The notes beneath the pieces are model-generated. The model saw nothing but the letters and a program-made list of their open reading frames with translations. It was not told the origin of the DNA and did not search any database. Positions 17,379 to 25,908 of a stretch of 64,000 bases of DNA are shown in pieces. The stretch's first letter is position 1. Every line of letters starts with the position of its first letter. A program made the translations under genes and the position numbers. Source of the stretch: Pantoea sp. alder81 (GTDB taxonomy: Bacteria; Pseudomonadota; Gammaproteobacteria; Enterobacterales; Enterobacteriaceae); assembly GCF_020179835.1 (NCBI RefSeq), contig NZ_JAIUDA010000004.1:124001-188000 (forward strand). Reading direction: 5' to 3'.

Positions 17379-17777
17379 CTAATCCTGTGGAATCATCCCC
17401 AATTCAAACATTTCACCGCCGCTAAAGCTCCAGTCTTCGGCGTTTGTTTGCTGGATGATGATCATTAAATCCGCCGGTCTTAGCTGCAACCGTTCATGGA
17501 AAAGGTCACTTAAGCGCTGGTACGTCTTGCGTTTCTGCGCTTCACTTCGCGTCTTCCCGGCCACAATATGCAGCAGCACATAGCGCTCACTGCGTCCATC
17601 ACTGAGGTAGTGTGCATCATAAATCAGGCGTTGTTCTGGCAATACTTCAATCACCTGAAAACGATCTCGCAGCGGCACGTTAAATTCCGCCACCAACACC
17701 TCATGCAGTGTATCCGACAAGACTTTTAAATCGGCTTCGCTCCAGCCGTGACGCACTGTTATCCGGGTAAAGGGCAT
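17379..17777 (-). CDS. Tautomerase-family protein
   Basis: 132 residues beginning Met-Pro, so removal of Met leaves the catalytic N-terminal proline of the 4-oxalocrotonate tautomerase superfamily. At twice the classic 4-OT length it matches the fused Tautomerase_2 type (MPFTRITVRHG, then YVLLHIVAGKTRSEAQKRK in the middle and MIIIQQTNAEDWSFSGGE near the end). Its start codon overlaps the stop of the CMD-family gene by one base (TAATG), so the two proteins are translationally coupled and probably act on the same unsaturated keto acid. Confidence 0.82.
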   Translation of the reverse strand: MPFTRITVRHGWSEADLKVLSDTLHEVLVAEFNVPLRDRFQVIEVLPEQRLIYDAHYLSDGRSERYVLLHIVAGKTRSEAQKRKTYQRLSDLFHERLQLRPADLMIIIQQTNAEDWSFSGGEMFELGMIPQD

Positions 17778-18085
17778 TAGATAGACTCCTGTTCAAGCAC
17801 AGTAAGCGCACTCACCGCAGCTGGCCAACCTGCGTAAAACGCCAAATGGGTGAAAAGTTCTACCAACTCCTCCTGACTTAATCCGTTTTGCACCGCAAAG
17901 TGCAGATGCCAGGGCAATTGCCGATCGCGACCCAGTGCAGTTAACGTCGCAAGCGTGATCAAGCTGCGCTCGCGTGGTGTCAGCGTGCTACGCTGCCAGA
18001 TATCAGCAAATAACACCTGTTGCGTCAGTTCTGCTAGTTTCGGTGCAACACGTTCTAAAGATTCTCGATCCAACGAATGGCTCAT
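17777..18085 (-). CDS. Carboxymuconolactone decarboxylase-family protein
   Basis: 102 residues from ATG 18083-18085 (ribosome site AGGAGAAAA); the open frame to 18289 crosses the divergent promoter and is not used. The core PWHLHFAVQNGLSQEELVEL and FYAGWP match the CMD/AhpD fold. The CxxC pair of AhpD-like members is missing, and the segment resembles the PcaC-like small decarboxylase branch. The ring-cleavage pathway it would serve is not in the window. It forms a two-gene unit with the tautomerase and is divergent from a LysR regulator, its likely activator. Confidence 0.82.
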   Translation of the reverse strand: MSHSLDRESLERVAPKLAELTQQVLFADIWQRSTLTPRERSLITLATLTALGRDRQLPWHLHFAVQNGLSQEELVELFTHLAFYAGWPAAVSALTVLEQESI

Positions 18086-18132
18086 GGTTTTCTCCTGCGG
18101 GGGTAGGCAGTGATTGTGTTGTACCGCTACAA

Positions 18133-18169
18133 TCCTGAAAATCACATTATTCAGGAACAACAATCCTGA
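18133..18169. promoter_or_regulatory. Candidate LysR operator (TCCTGAA half-sites)
   Basis: TCCTGAA (18133-18139) and TTCAGGA (18150-18156) are perfect inverted arms; a third half-site TCCTGA follows at 18164-18169, one to two turns away. A dyad plus an extra half-site between a LysR gene and its divergent target is the classic recognition-site plus activation-site layout. Confidence 0.55.
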
Positions 18170-18183
18170 TTTAAAGGATGATA

Positions 18184-19068
18184 ATGGAAAAGCTTCCGGT
18201 ATCACTCGACAGCGATGCTCTGCGCAGTTTTGTACTGGGGATTGAATGTGGCAGCTTCGCGCTGGCGGCACAGCAGCTTTGTCGTTCAACCTCCGCTGTC
18301 AGTGCACAACTGAAAAAACTGGAACAGCAGTGCGGAATGGCGCTGGTCACCAAGCGCGGACGCCATTTGGTGCCCACGGAGGGTGGGGAGATGCTGTTGA
18401 GCTATGCCCGGCGATTAATCGCATTGAACGATGAAGCCTGGCGCGCGGTGCGCGGGGAACTGTTGCAGGGCGATGTGCGCATCGGCATGCAAGAGGACTT
18501 TGGCGAATCGCTGATGCCAGGCATTCTTGGTCCCTTCAGCCGCCAGCATCCCGGTGTGCGCATCAGTGCCCGCGTGGATCGTAATCAACCGCTACTCCAG
18601 TCGATGGCGGAGAAAAGCCTCGATATGGCCTTACTGTGGCAAGGCGATGATTTACCCGCGCAAAGCCAGTTACTGGGGCAAACAGCGCTGACCTGGATTG
18701 GCGCAGAAAACATGGATATTGCGGATGTCCTGAAACGAGGCGAAGCTCTGCCATTAGTCATGTTTGAGGCGCCTTGTCTGATGCGCACGCGTGCCATCAC
18801 GGTACTGGAACAAGCGGGCATTGCATGGCGCGTGGTGTTTACCAGCCACAGCCTCAGCGGCATCTGGGCTGCCGTGCAAGCCGGATTGGGCGTGACCTTG
18901 CGCAGCCACATTGGATTACCCGCCTATTTGTCTCCCCTTACTGCCCCATTGCCATCGCCAGGTCATATGGGCATTGCATTGTTGCAGCATCAACCTGAAA
19001 ACGCGACGCAGCAGATGCTGTCGCAACTAACACGCCATGCCGTGGCCAGTTTTCTTCAATCAAGTTAA
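18184..19068 (+). CDS. LysR-family transcriptional regulator
   Basis: 294 residues from ATG 18184, which has AAGGA upstream; another ATG at 18178 lies within the ribosome site. Winged helix at about residues 8-65 (SFALAAQQLCRSTSAVSAQL), then the substrate-binding domain (VRIGMQEDFGESLMPGIL). Divergent from the CMD/tautomerase pair with an inverted repeat between them. The acetyltransferase gene follows nine bases after its stop, so it is probably cotranscribed. Confidence 0.87.
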   Translation: MEKLPVSLDSDALRSFVLGIECGSFALAAQQLCRSTSAVSAQLKKLEQQCGMALVTKRGRHLVPTEGGEMLLSYARRLIALNDEAWRAVRGELLQGDVRIGMQEDFGESLMPGILGPFSRQHPGVRISARVDRNQPLLQSMAEKSLDMALLWQGDDLPAQSQLLGQTALTWIGAENMDIADVLKRGEALPLVMFEAPCLMRTRAITVLEQAGIAWRVVFTSHSLSGIWAAVQAGLGVTLRSHIGLPAYLSPLTAPLPSPGHMGIALLQHQPENATQQMLSQLTRHAVASFLQSS

Positions 19069-19077
19069 GGACAGACG

Positions 19078-19788
19078 ATGACGCAACTGAATCAATATGG
19101 TCAGACAGTGGGTGAAGCTCTGCCGCATTGGCAACCGCTAATTGCGCCGCCCGCTGTCGCCTTAAAAGGTCGATTTTGCACCCTCGAACCGTTGAGCGCT
19201 GCTCACAGCACAGCCTTGTTTGCCGCCTTCTCAAGCGCACCAGACGATCGTGACTGGACCTGGCTGGGCGCGACGCAACCCGCTTCGCTGGCAGAGATGG
19301 AAAGTTGGGTCAGTGGAAAATGCCGCGACAGCGGGTTAGTGAGTTATGCGGTGATCGACCATCGCACTCAGCTAGCCGCGGGTGCGGTATGTTTCGCCAA
19401 TATTGACGGCCAGAACGGTGCGATAGAGATCGGTCATGTCACCTGGTCGCCGTTGATGCAGCGTAACGTATTAGGCAGTGAAGCAATCTTCCTGTTACTA
19501 CAGCAGGCATTTGGATTGGGCTATCGCCGGGTGGCCTGGCGTTGCGACTCCACCAACCTCGCCTCACGTCGGGCAGCGGAACGCCTTGGCTTTACCTATG
19601 AAGGGCGTTTCCGCCAGGCAATGACTCGCAAGCAGCGCAATCGCGATACCGACTGGCTGTCGATGATTGATGGCGAATGGCCGCAGGTGGAGCATGCGTT
19701 ATCGGCCTGGCTGGCAATAGACAATATGAGTGAGGATGGGCTGGAGCGTTTAAAACTGGCGACTTTTTTCGCTAAAATATCTCAATAG
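19078..19788 (+). CDS. GNAT acetyltransferase (RimL-like)
   Basis: 236 residues. The acetyl-CoA fold is visible from about residue 30: GRFCTLEPLSAAHSTALF, IEIGHVTWSPLMQRNVLGSEA (the pyrophosphate-binding loop) and STNLASRRAAERLGFTYEG, the signature of RimJ/RimL-type enzymes that acetylate N-terminal or small-molecule amines. The family is broad and the substrate is unknown. Ribosome site AAGGA; nine bases after the LysR gene. The protein has an N-terminal extension of about 25 residues common in proteins annotated as RimL-like in enterobacteria. Confidence 0.83.
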   Translation: MTQLNQYGQTVGEALPHWQPLIAPPAVALKGRFCTLEPLSAAHSTALFAAFSSAPDDRDWTWLGATQPASLAEMESWVSGKCRDSGLVSYAVIDHRTQLAAGAVCFANIDGQNGAIEIGHVTWSPLMQRNVLGSEAIFLLLQQAFGLGYRRVAWRCDSTNLASRRAAERLGFTYEGRFRQAMTRKQRNRDTDWLSMIDGEWPQVEHALSAWLAIDNMSEDGLERLKLATFFAKISQ

Positions 19789-19798
19789 ATTGGAGTGA

Positions 19799-19821
19799 GG
19801 GCGCTTAACTTTCAAGCGCCC
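19799..19821. terminator. Stem-loop between convergent acetyltransferase and RraA-family genes
   Basis: GGGCGCTT (19799-19806) and AAGCGCCC (19814-19821) with a 7-nt loop. No T-run on either side, so any termination is weak. Confidence 0.4.
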
Positions 19822-19844
19822 CACCACAATTTCCTATGCATGCG

Positions 19845-20510
19845 TTAAATCACGCCTAATAATTGCAGTTTTTTCTCAACCCAATCCCGCTTATTTCGCC
19901 CCTCCTCAATCGCTTGCAGTTTGGCCAGTTCACTGAGGTGTCGCTCATGTGCCAGTGCATGGATGCGGTCGATTTCTGCAAAGGGTACGCAAAGAAAGCC
20001 ATCCTCATCGCCAACAATTAAGTCACCTGGTTCGATCACCATGCCACTGATTGAAATCGGCACGTTCACTTCGCCGGGGCCATCTTTGTAAGGGCCGCGA
20101 TGGGTCACTCCTGCGGCGTACACAGGCAGGCGGTTTTTGCCAATGCTGTGTGTATCGCGCACTGCACCGTTGATCACCACGCCTGCCACGTGCTTCTTTG
20201 CTGCGAAGGCGAGCATTAACTCCCCTACAATGGCGTTGGTAAGATCTCCGCCGGCATCTACAACAATCACATCGCCAGGCTCTGCAATATTCAGCGCGTA
20301 ATGCACCATGAGGTTATCACCTGGCCGTGACTTAACCGTCAAGGCAGCACCTGCCATATATCCACCTGCATGATAAGGGCGCAACCCGGCACCACCTCCG
20401 CTCATACGGTGCATGGCATCGCTAATATTCGCCACCGGAAGATCATCATAAGCGGCTATTTGGGCCTGACTTGCTTTGCGCGTCCGCTCCACGATACGAA
20501 AACCGTTCAT
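19845..20510 (-). CDS. RraA-family aldolase/decarboxylase (HMG/CHA aldolase-like)
   Basis: 221 residues. GELMLAFAAKKHVAGVVING then AVRDTHSI is the RraA/HMG aldolase core that holds the metal-binding Asp and substrate-binding Arg; the MVIEPGDLIVGDEDGFLCVP segment is the family's C-terminal signature. True RraA is shorter (about 160 residues); this longer form with N- and C-terminal extensions is like bacterial 4-hydroxy-4-methyl-2-oxoglutarate/4-carboxy-4-hydroxy-2-oxoadipate aldolases, which cleave to pyruvate and also decarboxylate oxaloacetate. It is the last of three genes on the minus strand of the tricarboxylate-transporter cluster and probably finishes the breakdown of the imported acid. 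Confidence 0.82.
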   Translation of the reverse strand: MNGFRIVERTRKASQAQIAAYDDLPVANISDAMHRMSGGGAGLRPYHAGGYMAGAALTVKSRPGDNLMVHYALNIAEPGDVIVVDAGGDLTNAIVGELMLAFAAKKHVAGVVINGAVRDTHSIGKNRLPVYAAGVTHRGPYKDGPGEVNVPISISGMVIEPGDLIVGDEDGFLCVPFAEIDRIHALAHERHLSELAKLQAIEEGRNKRDWVEKKLQLLGVI

Positions 20511-20519
20511 ATTAATGCC

Positions 20520-21467
20520 TCACGACTGAGTAGCGAATATTTCTTCATTCAATTTGGCTTCTTTCACTGCGCCGTAACCAATAAACCAATGGTCGAGGAT
20601 CTTTTGATAAGTCCCATCCTGAATCAGCGAGTTAAGGGCAGCCTGCACCGCTTTTTCCAGTGGTGATCCTTTTGGCATACCTATCGACATCGGCGGTTCT
20701 TGCACGCTGATCTCACCGGTTATAGCCAGTGCTTTCACCTGCGCCGCTTGCCAGGCCAGGCCTTCCCATGGACCGTAATAAAACGGAATTCGGCCACTTA
20801 AGACTGCAACAATCCCGTCAGGGCGACTCGGGAATACTGCAACTGTGATCGCGGGTTTCTTATCATTCACACAGGAATGACTAGCCTCATTGAGGAATTC
20901 AACCTGGGCAGTTCCCACCCCAGCGCCTACCGTTTGCCCGCACAACGCCGTTAAAGCCGTGAAGGGAGCGACTGCTCTATCCTTACGCGATATGACGGCC
21001 TGCCGGGAACTATCGAAATAACTAATGAAGTCAATTTGTGCGAAGCGTTTTTGGCTTGGACGAATATTCGATAGCACGGCATCAAAGCGCCCCGTTTTTA
21101 AACCTGGAATAATATTGTCAAATCCTCCGGTATCACGCCAAATGACTTTTAAACCCAACCGCTGACCAATGGCATTCATAATATCGATATCACGCCCGGA
21201 TAAGGTTTTGTTGTCTTCGAGGAAGAACGTGGTTGGCGGCGTATTGGGATTGGTTCCTGCAATCACATACCCTTTTTCCACCGTTGCTGCAGGTAACAGT
21301 GCCTTTAACTTATCATCTGCATTGACGTTGAAGTTCAATTTCGCTGACACGCCAGGCTCTACGGCATTTGCCCGGGTAAAGGTTAATATCAGCGCAACGC
21401 TTAAGAGAACCAGAAATAAACCGGACTGCTTATTGTAATAAGCAGCCTCACTCTTCTTGTCGTTCAT
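20520..21467 (-). CDS. Periplasmic amino-acid-type binding protein (SBP family 3), no partner permease
   Basis: 315 residues from ATG 21465-21467 (ribosome site AGGGATGAC). A hydrophobic N-terminal segment (LFLVLLSVALILTFTRANA) serves as signal peptide. The mature part has the family-3 pattern (LSGRDIDIMNAIGQRLGLKV, GLKTGRFDAVLSNIRPSQKR, GSPLEKAVQAALNSL). Such proteins feed ABC importers for amino acids or opines, but there is no permease or ATPase gene in this cluster. It lies between the TctC-type gene (20 bases upstream) and the RraA-type gene (nine bases downstream), so it is in the same operon; it may use a permease encoded elsewhere or serve as a sensor. Confidence 0.83.
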   Translation of the reverse strand: MNDKKSEAAYYNKQSGLFLVLLSVALILTFTRANAVEPGVSAKLNFNVNADDKLKALLPAATVEKGYVIAGTNPNTPPTTFFLEDNKTLSGRDIDIMNAIGQRLGLKVIWRDTGGFDNIIPGLKTGRFDAVLSNIRPSQKRFAQIDFISYFDSSRQAVISRKDRAVAPFTALTALCGQTVGAGVGTAQVEFLNEASHSCVNDKKPAITVAVFPSRPDGIVAVLSGRIPFYYGPWEGLAWQAAQVKALAITGEISVQEPPMSIGMPKGSPLEKAVQAALNSLIQDGTYQKILDHWFIGYGAVKEAKLNEEIFATQS

Positions 21468-21487
21468 GTCATCCCTTATTAAGCGAA

Positions 21488-22456
21488 TTAGTTTGCCTGA
21501 ATGTTGGCTTTTTTGATGATGTCTTTGCTGATATCCCAGGTTGCCTGCACCAGCGCTTCGGTTTGCTGAGGAGTTTTCCATTCTGGTGTCACGCCGATAT
21601 TTTCCAGCGACTTCACCACCTGTGGATCACTTAACACCGCCTGATAGCTGGCTCGCAGCTTTGTCAGAATAGGTTGCGGCGTTTTGGCGGGTGCAAGAGC
21701 GATAAATGAACCAGAGAATTTCCACTGTGGGTAAAGCTGGGTGATTGACGGCACACCGGTGAGATCATCCGCTTTTTCCGTGCCGAAAAATGCCAGCCCA
21801 CGTAGTTTGCCACTTTTAACAAATCCATTCGCAAGGGGATCAGAGACCACATCAATATGTCCGGCTACCGCATCCGAGAGTGCCGCGGCGCTGCCTTTAT
21901 AAGGCACATGCAGAATATCTGTACTGCTTAGCAACTTGAAATACTCCATAGAAATATTACCTGGCGTGCCATTACCGGACGTGCCATAGGTTAATTTTCC
22001 AGGGTTAGCTTTGGCGTAATTAATTAGTTCCTGAATAGAGTGAATCGGCAAATTCGGATTAACCGCAATCACTGACCGAGAGCCACCAATATGGGCAAGG
22101 GGCGTAAAGTCTTTAAAGGAATCAAAATTTGCGGGTACCAATTGCGGAGCGATCGCCACATTACCGATTGAGGCATTAAATAGGGTGTAACCGTCTGCTT
22201 TGGCATGTGCTACGTAGGCGGCGCCGACTGTGCCACCGGCTCCCGGTCGATTATCCACGACCACCGGCTGCCCAAGCTGCTTCTCCAGTGCTTGAGCCAC
22301 AATACGCGCTGCACTGTCATTGGTGCCACCCGGCGGATAAGGCACCACATAGGTAATAGCATGTTCTGGCCAGGCGGCGTGTGCGGACAATGACCAGGCA
22401 CTGGCTAGCAGGGCAATCAGCAGCGTCTGCTGGCGATAAGCGGTTAGTTTTTTCAT
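21488..22456 (-). CDS. tctC: Tripartite tricarboxylate transporter substrate-binding protein (TctC/Bug)
   Basis: 322 residues from MKKLTAYRQQ; an ATG four codons upstream is the alternative. Signal peptide ends SLSAHAA. The mature protein has the Bug hallmarks: VPYPPGGTNDSAARIVAQAL near the N-terminus, VVVDNRPGAGGTVGA, and YGTSGNGTPGNISMEYF. It is the periplasmic receptor of a TTT carrier whose membrane subunits TctB and TctA are encoded on the opposite strand after the monooxygenase gene. Bug proteins bind carboxylates including citrate, aspartate and aromatic acids, so the ligand must be inferred from the neighbouring enzymes. Confidence 0.92.
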   Translation of the reverse strand: MKKLTAYRQQTLLIALLASAWSLSAHAAWPEHAITYVVPYPPGGTNDSAARIVAQALEKQLGQPVVVDNRPGAGGTVGAAYVAHAKADGYTLFNASIGNVAIAPQLVPANFDSFKDFTPLAHIGGSRSVIAVNPNLPIHSIQELINYAKANPGKLTYGTSGNGTPGNISMEYFKLLSSTDILHVPYKGSAAALSDAVAGHIDVVSDPLANGFVKSGKLRGLAFFGTEKADDLTGVPSITQLYPQWKFSGSFIALAPAKTPQPILTKLRASYQAVLSDPQVVKSLENIGVTPEWKTPQQTEALVQATWDISKDIIKKANIQAN

Positions 22457-22635
22457 AAGGATTCCCATAATGTGAATAAAGCATTTCTATTTTTTGTTAT
22501 TAGTTATCTGGAATTACTCTTTAACCAATCAACTGTTCATAAATTATCATGGAGTCCTTACTCTCATTATGCCAATTACAACTAACCATGTTCGGGAATT
22601 AAATAACATGGCTGATTTTTTATTCCGGGGAATTC

Positions 22636-23961
22636 ATGAAACGATTTATGCGTTTAGGGCTATTTGTGCACGCCGCAGGCCATCACTCAGCGGGCTGGAG
22701 ACATCCAGAAGCCGAATTTGGCAGTCTCAATTTTGATTTGATTCAACGGCTGGCGAATGAGGCAGAAAACGCCTGCTTTGATATGGTGTTCTTTGGAGAC
22801 AAACTCAGCACCAGCACCCAGGATCATCCCTCCATTATTGTGCGGTTTGAACCCGTCGCGCTCCTTGGCGCATTGAGTGTCAGTACCACACGGATTGGGC
22901 TGGCCGCGACCGCTTCAACCACCTATTCCGAGCCATATCAATTGGCTCGCCAGTTCGCCACTCTCGATCATTTATCTCGTGGCCGAGTCGGTTGGAATGT
23001 GGTGACCAGTGCCTATGACGTCGCCCACAATTTCACTCAGCCAACCCACCCTGATCATGCTGACCGATATGCTACGGCGCATGAGAGCGTACAAGTGGTT
23101 AAAGGTCTGTGGGACAGCTGGGAAGATGATGCGTTAGTGGGCGATAAGTCCAGCGGCCAGTTTATGGATAGCAAGAAACTGCACACGCTCGATCATCATG
23201 GCGAGCACTACCATATTGCTGGTCCACTAAACATTACGCGTGGCCCGCAAGGTCATCCGGTTCTGATCCAGGCGGGTTCGTCGCCAGCAGGCATTGCCCT
23301 GGCAGCCGCGACTGCGGAAGTGGTGTTTACTGCACAGCAGTCGCTAAGTGGGGCGCAACAGTTTTATCGCACCCTTAAACAGCAGGTTGTGCAGCACCAT
23401 CGTCAACCGGAACATTGTCTGGTGATGCCCGGCGTGATGCCACTGCTGGGTGATACCGATGAAGATGCCTGGCAGCAATTGGCAGAACTACAAGCTTTTA
23501 GCAATCCGCAAGAGGCCTTTCGGCTGCTCAATGATCGCTTAGGTCATGACGTTTCCGGTTATCCGCTCGATCAACCTTTGCCAGAGCTACCGGGCACGCA
23601 AGCCATGCAGAGCCGCGCACGTTTGCTCTTGGACTTGTGCCACAAAGAGGGGCGAACCTTAGCTGATCTGCTCAATCTGGTGTCAGCGGCGCGGGGTCAC
23701 TGGCTATTAGTGGGAAGCCCGCAGACCGTAGCAGACCAGTTAATCCGTTGGTTTGACAATGAAGCGGCTGATGGCTTCAACATCATGCCCGCCTGGTTCC
23801 CGGGAGGGCTGACGCGATTCATTGATCAGGTCCTACCTTTGCTGCGTGCCCGCGGTTATTTTCGCTCTGAGTATCAGGGTTCCACCCTGCGCGAACACCT
23901 CGGTTTGCCCAAACCTGCCAACCGTTATCAGCAGGAGACTGTCAATGAAACTGACGCGTGA
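22636..23961 (+). CDS. NtaA/SnaA/DszA-type FMN-dependent monooxygenase
   Basis: 441 residues, the usual length of this branch of bacterial luciferase-like enzymes. Markers: FFGDKLST near residue 50, EPVALLGALSVSTTRIGLAATAST, LSRGRVGWNVVTS and GHPVLIQAGSSPAG. The branch includes nitrilotriacetate monooxygenase NtaA, EDTA monooxygenase EmoA and DszA; they need reduced FMN from a separate reductase, and none is encoded nearby. First gene of the plus-strand operon (ribosome site GGGGAA), divergent from tctC. The TctB gene starts within its last 17 bases. With a tricarboxylate transporter alongside, C-N cleavage of an aminopolycarboxylate is the leading inference. Confidence 0.85.
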   Translation: MKRFMRLGLFVHAAGHHSAGWRHPEAEFGSLNFDLIQRLANEAENACFDMVFFGDKLSTSTQDHPSIIVRFEPVALLGALSVSTTRIGLAATASTTYSEPYQLARQFATLDHLSRGRVGWNVVTSAYDVAHNFTQPTHPDHADRYATAHESVQVVKGLWDSWEDDALVGDKSSGQFMDSKKLHTLDHHGEHYHIAGPLNITRGPQGHPVLIQAGSSPAGIALAAATAEVVFTAQQSLSGAQQFYRTLKQQVVQHHRQPEHCLVMPGVMPLLGDTDEDAWQQLAELQAFSNPQEAFRLLNDRLGHDVSGYPLDQPLPELPGTQAMQSRARLLLDLCHKEGRTLADLLNLVSAARGHWLLVGSPQTVADQLIRWFDNEAADGFNIMPAWFPGGLTRFIDQVLPLLRARGYFRSEYQGSTLREHLGLPKPANRYQQETVNETDA

Positions 23962-24409
23962 TCTTCCAGGCGCTGTTTCCGGCCTGATTTACCTTGTGTT
24001 GGGGAGCGCTTTTGCAGGCTGGTCGGCGTATGCCTATCCACTCGGTACGCCCTCACGAATGGGACCCGGATTCTTTCCTTTTTGGTTGGGTGTCTTACTG
24101 GCTATGACTGGCTTGTTTATTTTAGTTCGCCTGGTTAAGCAAGCCGAGCGCATCAGCATTGAGCGCGCACCGCTGCGCCCATTACTGTGGATTTTCGCTG
24201 CCATCGCCCTGTTCATCCTGACCCTGGACCGCCTTGGTTTAGTGATAGCCGTGATGCTGTTGATATTGATTGCAGGTCAGGCTCGGCGAGACACGACGTT
24301 AAAAGAGGGTTTGCTGTTAGGCAGTGTAGCCGCACTGTTTAGCGCACTGGTATTTGTCAAAGGGCTGGGACTGATTATGCCCCTGTGGCCAACCCTGGGA
24401 GGCGCGTGA
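23945..24409 (+). CDS. tctB: Tripartite tricarboxylate transporter small membrane subunit (TctB)
   Basis: 154 residues with four predicted membrane helices and the TctB pattern (SRMGPGFFPFWLGVLLAMTG, residues about 38-57). Start at ATG 23945 has CAGGAG upstream inside the monooxygenase gene. Its stop TGA overlaps the TctA start by one base. Its role is to complete the membrane part of the secondary carrier together with TctA. Confidence 0.9.
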   Translation: MKLTRDLPGAVSGLIYLVLGSAFAGWSAYAYPLGTPSRMGPGFFPFWLGVLLAMTGLFILVRLVKQAERISIERAPLRPLLWIFAAIALFILTLDRLGLVIAVMLLILIAGQARRDTTLKEGLLLGSVAALFSALVFVKGLGLIMPLWPTLGGA

Positions 24410-25908
24410 TGGAACTGTATGATCATCTCGCCCTTGGCTTTGCAACCGCTTTTACTATGACCAATCTGCTTTATGCGTTGCTGGGATGCGTGTTAGGTAC
24501 GCTGATCGGCGTTCTGCCGGGTCTCGGTCCGGTCGCCACCATCGCCATGCTGTTGCCGGTGACCTATGGCATGGAGCCGACTCCGGCGCTGATTATGCTG
24601 GCCAGCATCTATTACGGTGCGCAGTACGGCGGCTCCACGACGGCGATTTTGGTAAATTTACCCGGTGAATCCTCATCGGTGGTGACCGCATTAGATGGCT
24701 ATCAAATGGCACGTCAGGGGCGTGCGGGTGTGGCATTAGCGACGGCGGGGATAGGATCATTCTTTGCCGGTTGTGTCGGTACATTGCTGATCGCGCTTTT
24801 CGCCACGCCGTTAACCGCGCTGGCATTGGACTTCGCAGCAGCAGATTACTTTTCGTTGATGATTTTTGGCCTGGTTGCAGCGGTGATTATGGCCTCGGGA
24901 TCGGTCAGCAAAGCCATCGGTATGATTTTAATTGGGCTGTTATTCGGCACCATCGGTACGGATGTCAATTCAGGTTTAGCGCGCTTCACTTTCAATCAAC
25001 TAAGTCTGATGGATGGATTGGATTTCGTCTGCATCGCTATGGGCATATTTGGCGTCGCAGAGATTGTCCGCAATCTGGAGTCTCACAGCGATAAAGATCC
25101 CGGTTCGGCACCGCTCACGACACTGTGGCCTAAGCGCGAGGATTTTCGTCGCATGTGGCCAGCGATATTACGAGGGACAGGCGTAGGATCATTGCTCGGC
25201 ATTCTACCCGGAGCGGGAGCAACCCTGGCGTCATTCTCCTCTTACAGCCTTGAGAAACGATTATCAAAGCAATCACATCAATTTGGTAAAGGGGCAATCG
25301 AGGGAGTGGCAGGCCCGGAATCGGCGAACAATGCGGCGGCACAAACCTCCTTTATCCCGCTGCTGACGTTGGGCATTCCCTCCAGCGCGACCATGGCGAT
25401 GATGGTAGCCGCGTTAATGATTCATAACATCCAGCCTGGCCCGCAGGTCATGACCAGCAACCCCGACTTGTTCTGGGGCTTAATTGTCTCGATGTGGCTG
25501 GGTAATCTGATTTTGGTGATCCTCAACCTGCCGATGGTTGGCATCTGGGCGCGTTTACTACGGGTGCCTTATCGTTGGCTTTATCCATTGATTTTGATGT
25601 TCTGCTGCATCGGTGTGTTTTCTATTAAGAACAGTGTCGATGACTTATGGCAGATGCTGTTTTTTGGTTTGTTGGGCTATGGGTTTGCACGTTTAAAACT
25701 GGAAGCGGCACCCCTCATGTTGGGCTTTGTGCTTGGGCCTTTGCTGGAAGAGAACTTTCGTCGGGCTTTGTTGCTGTCCCGAGGTGACTTTAGCGTGTTC
25801 TTCAGCCGACCGATATCTGCCACGTTATTAGTGGCGGCGTTGGGGTTAATTTTGCTGATGTGCCTGCCAAGGCTCAATAAGTCTCGCGAAGAGGTATTCC
25901 AGGAATGA
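24409..25908 (+). CDS. tctA: Tripartite tricarboxylate transporter large membrane subunit (TctA)
   Basis: 499 residues, about 12 membrane helices. Family signatures: [19 protein letters not shown] near residue 30, [20 protein letters not shown] near 75, and [16 protein letters not shown] near 270; the two PGLG/PGAG repeats are the substrate-site motifs of the two halves. Start ATG 24409, translation-coupled to TctB; the stop overlaps the MmgE/PrpD start (ATGA). Proton- or sodium-driven uptake of the acid delivered by TctC. Confidence 0.93.
   Translation: MELYDHLALGFATAFTMTNLLYALLGCVLGTLIGVLPGLGPVATIAMLLPVTYGMEPTPALIMLASIYYGAQYGGSTTAILVNLPGESSSVVTALDGYQMARQGRAGVALATAGIGSFFAGCVGTLLIALFATPLTALALDFAAADYFSLMIFGLVAAVIMASGSVSKAIGMILIGLLFGTIGTDVNSGLARFTFNQLSLMDGLDFVCIAMGIFGVAEIVRNLESHSDKDPGSAPLTTLWPKREDFRRMWPAILRGTGVGSLLGILPGAGATLASFSSYSLEKRLSKQSHQFGKGAIEGVAGPESANNAAAQTSFIPLLTLGIPSSATMAMMVAALMIHNIQPGPQVMTSNPDLFWGLIVSMWLGNLILVILNLPMVGIWARLLRVPYRWLYPLILMFCCIGVFSIKNSVDDLWQMLFFGLLGYGFARLKLEAAPLMLGFVLGPLLEENFRRALLLSRGDFSVFFSRPISATLLVAALGLILLMCLPRLNKSREEVFQE

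Noticed and set aside
22494..22736. 80-codon frame upstream of the monooxygenase gene
   Set aside because: It overlaps the monooxygenase start out of frame and occupies the AT-rich divergent promoter.
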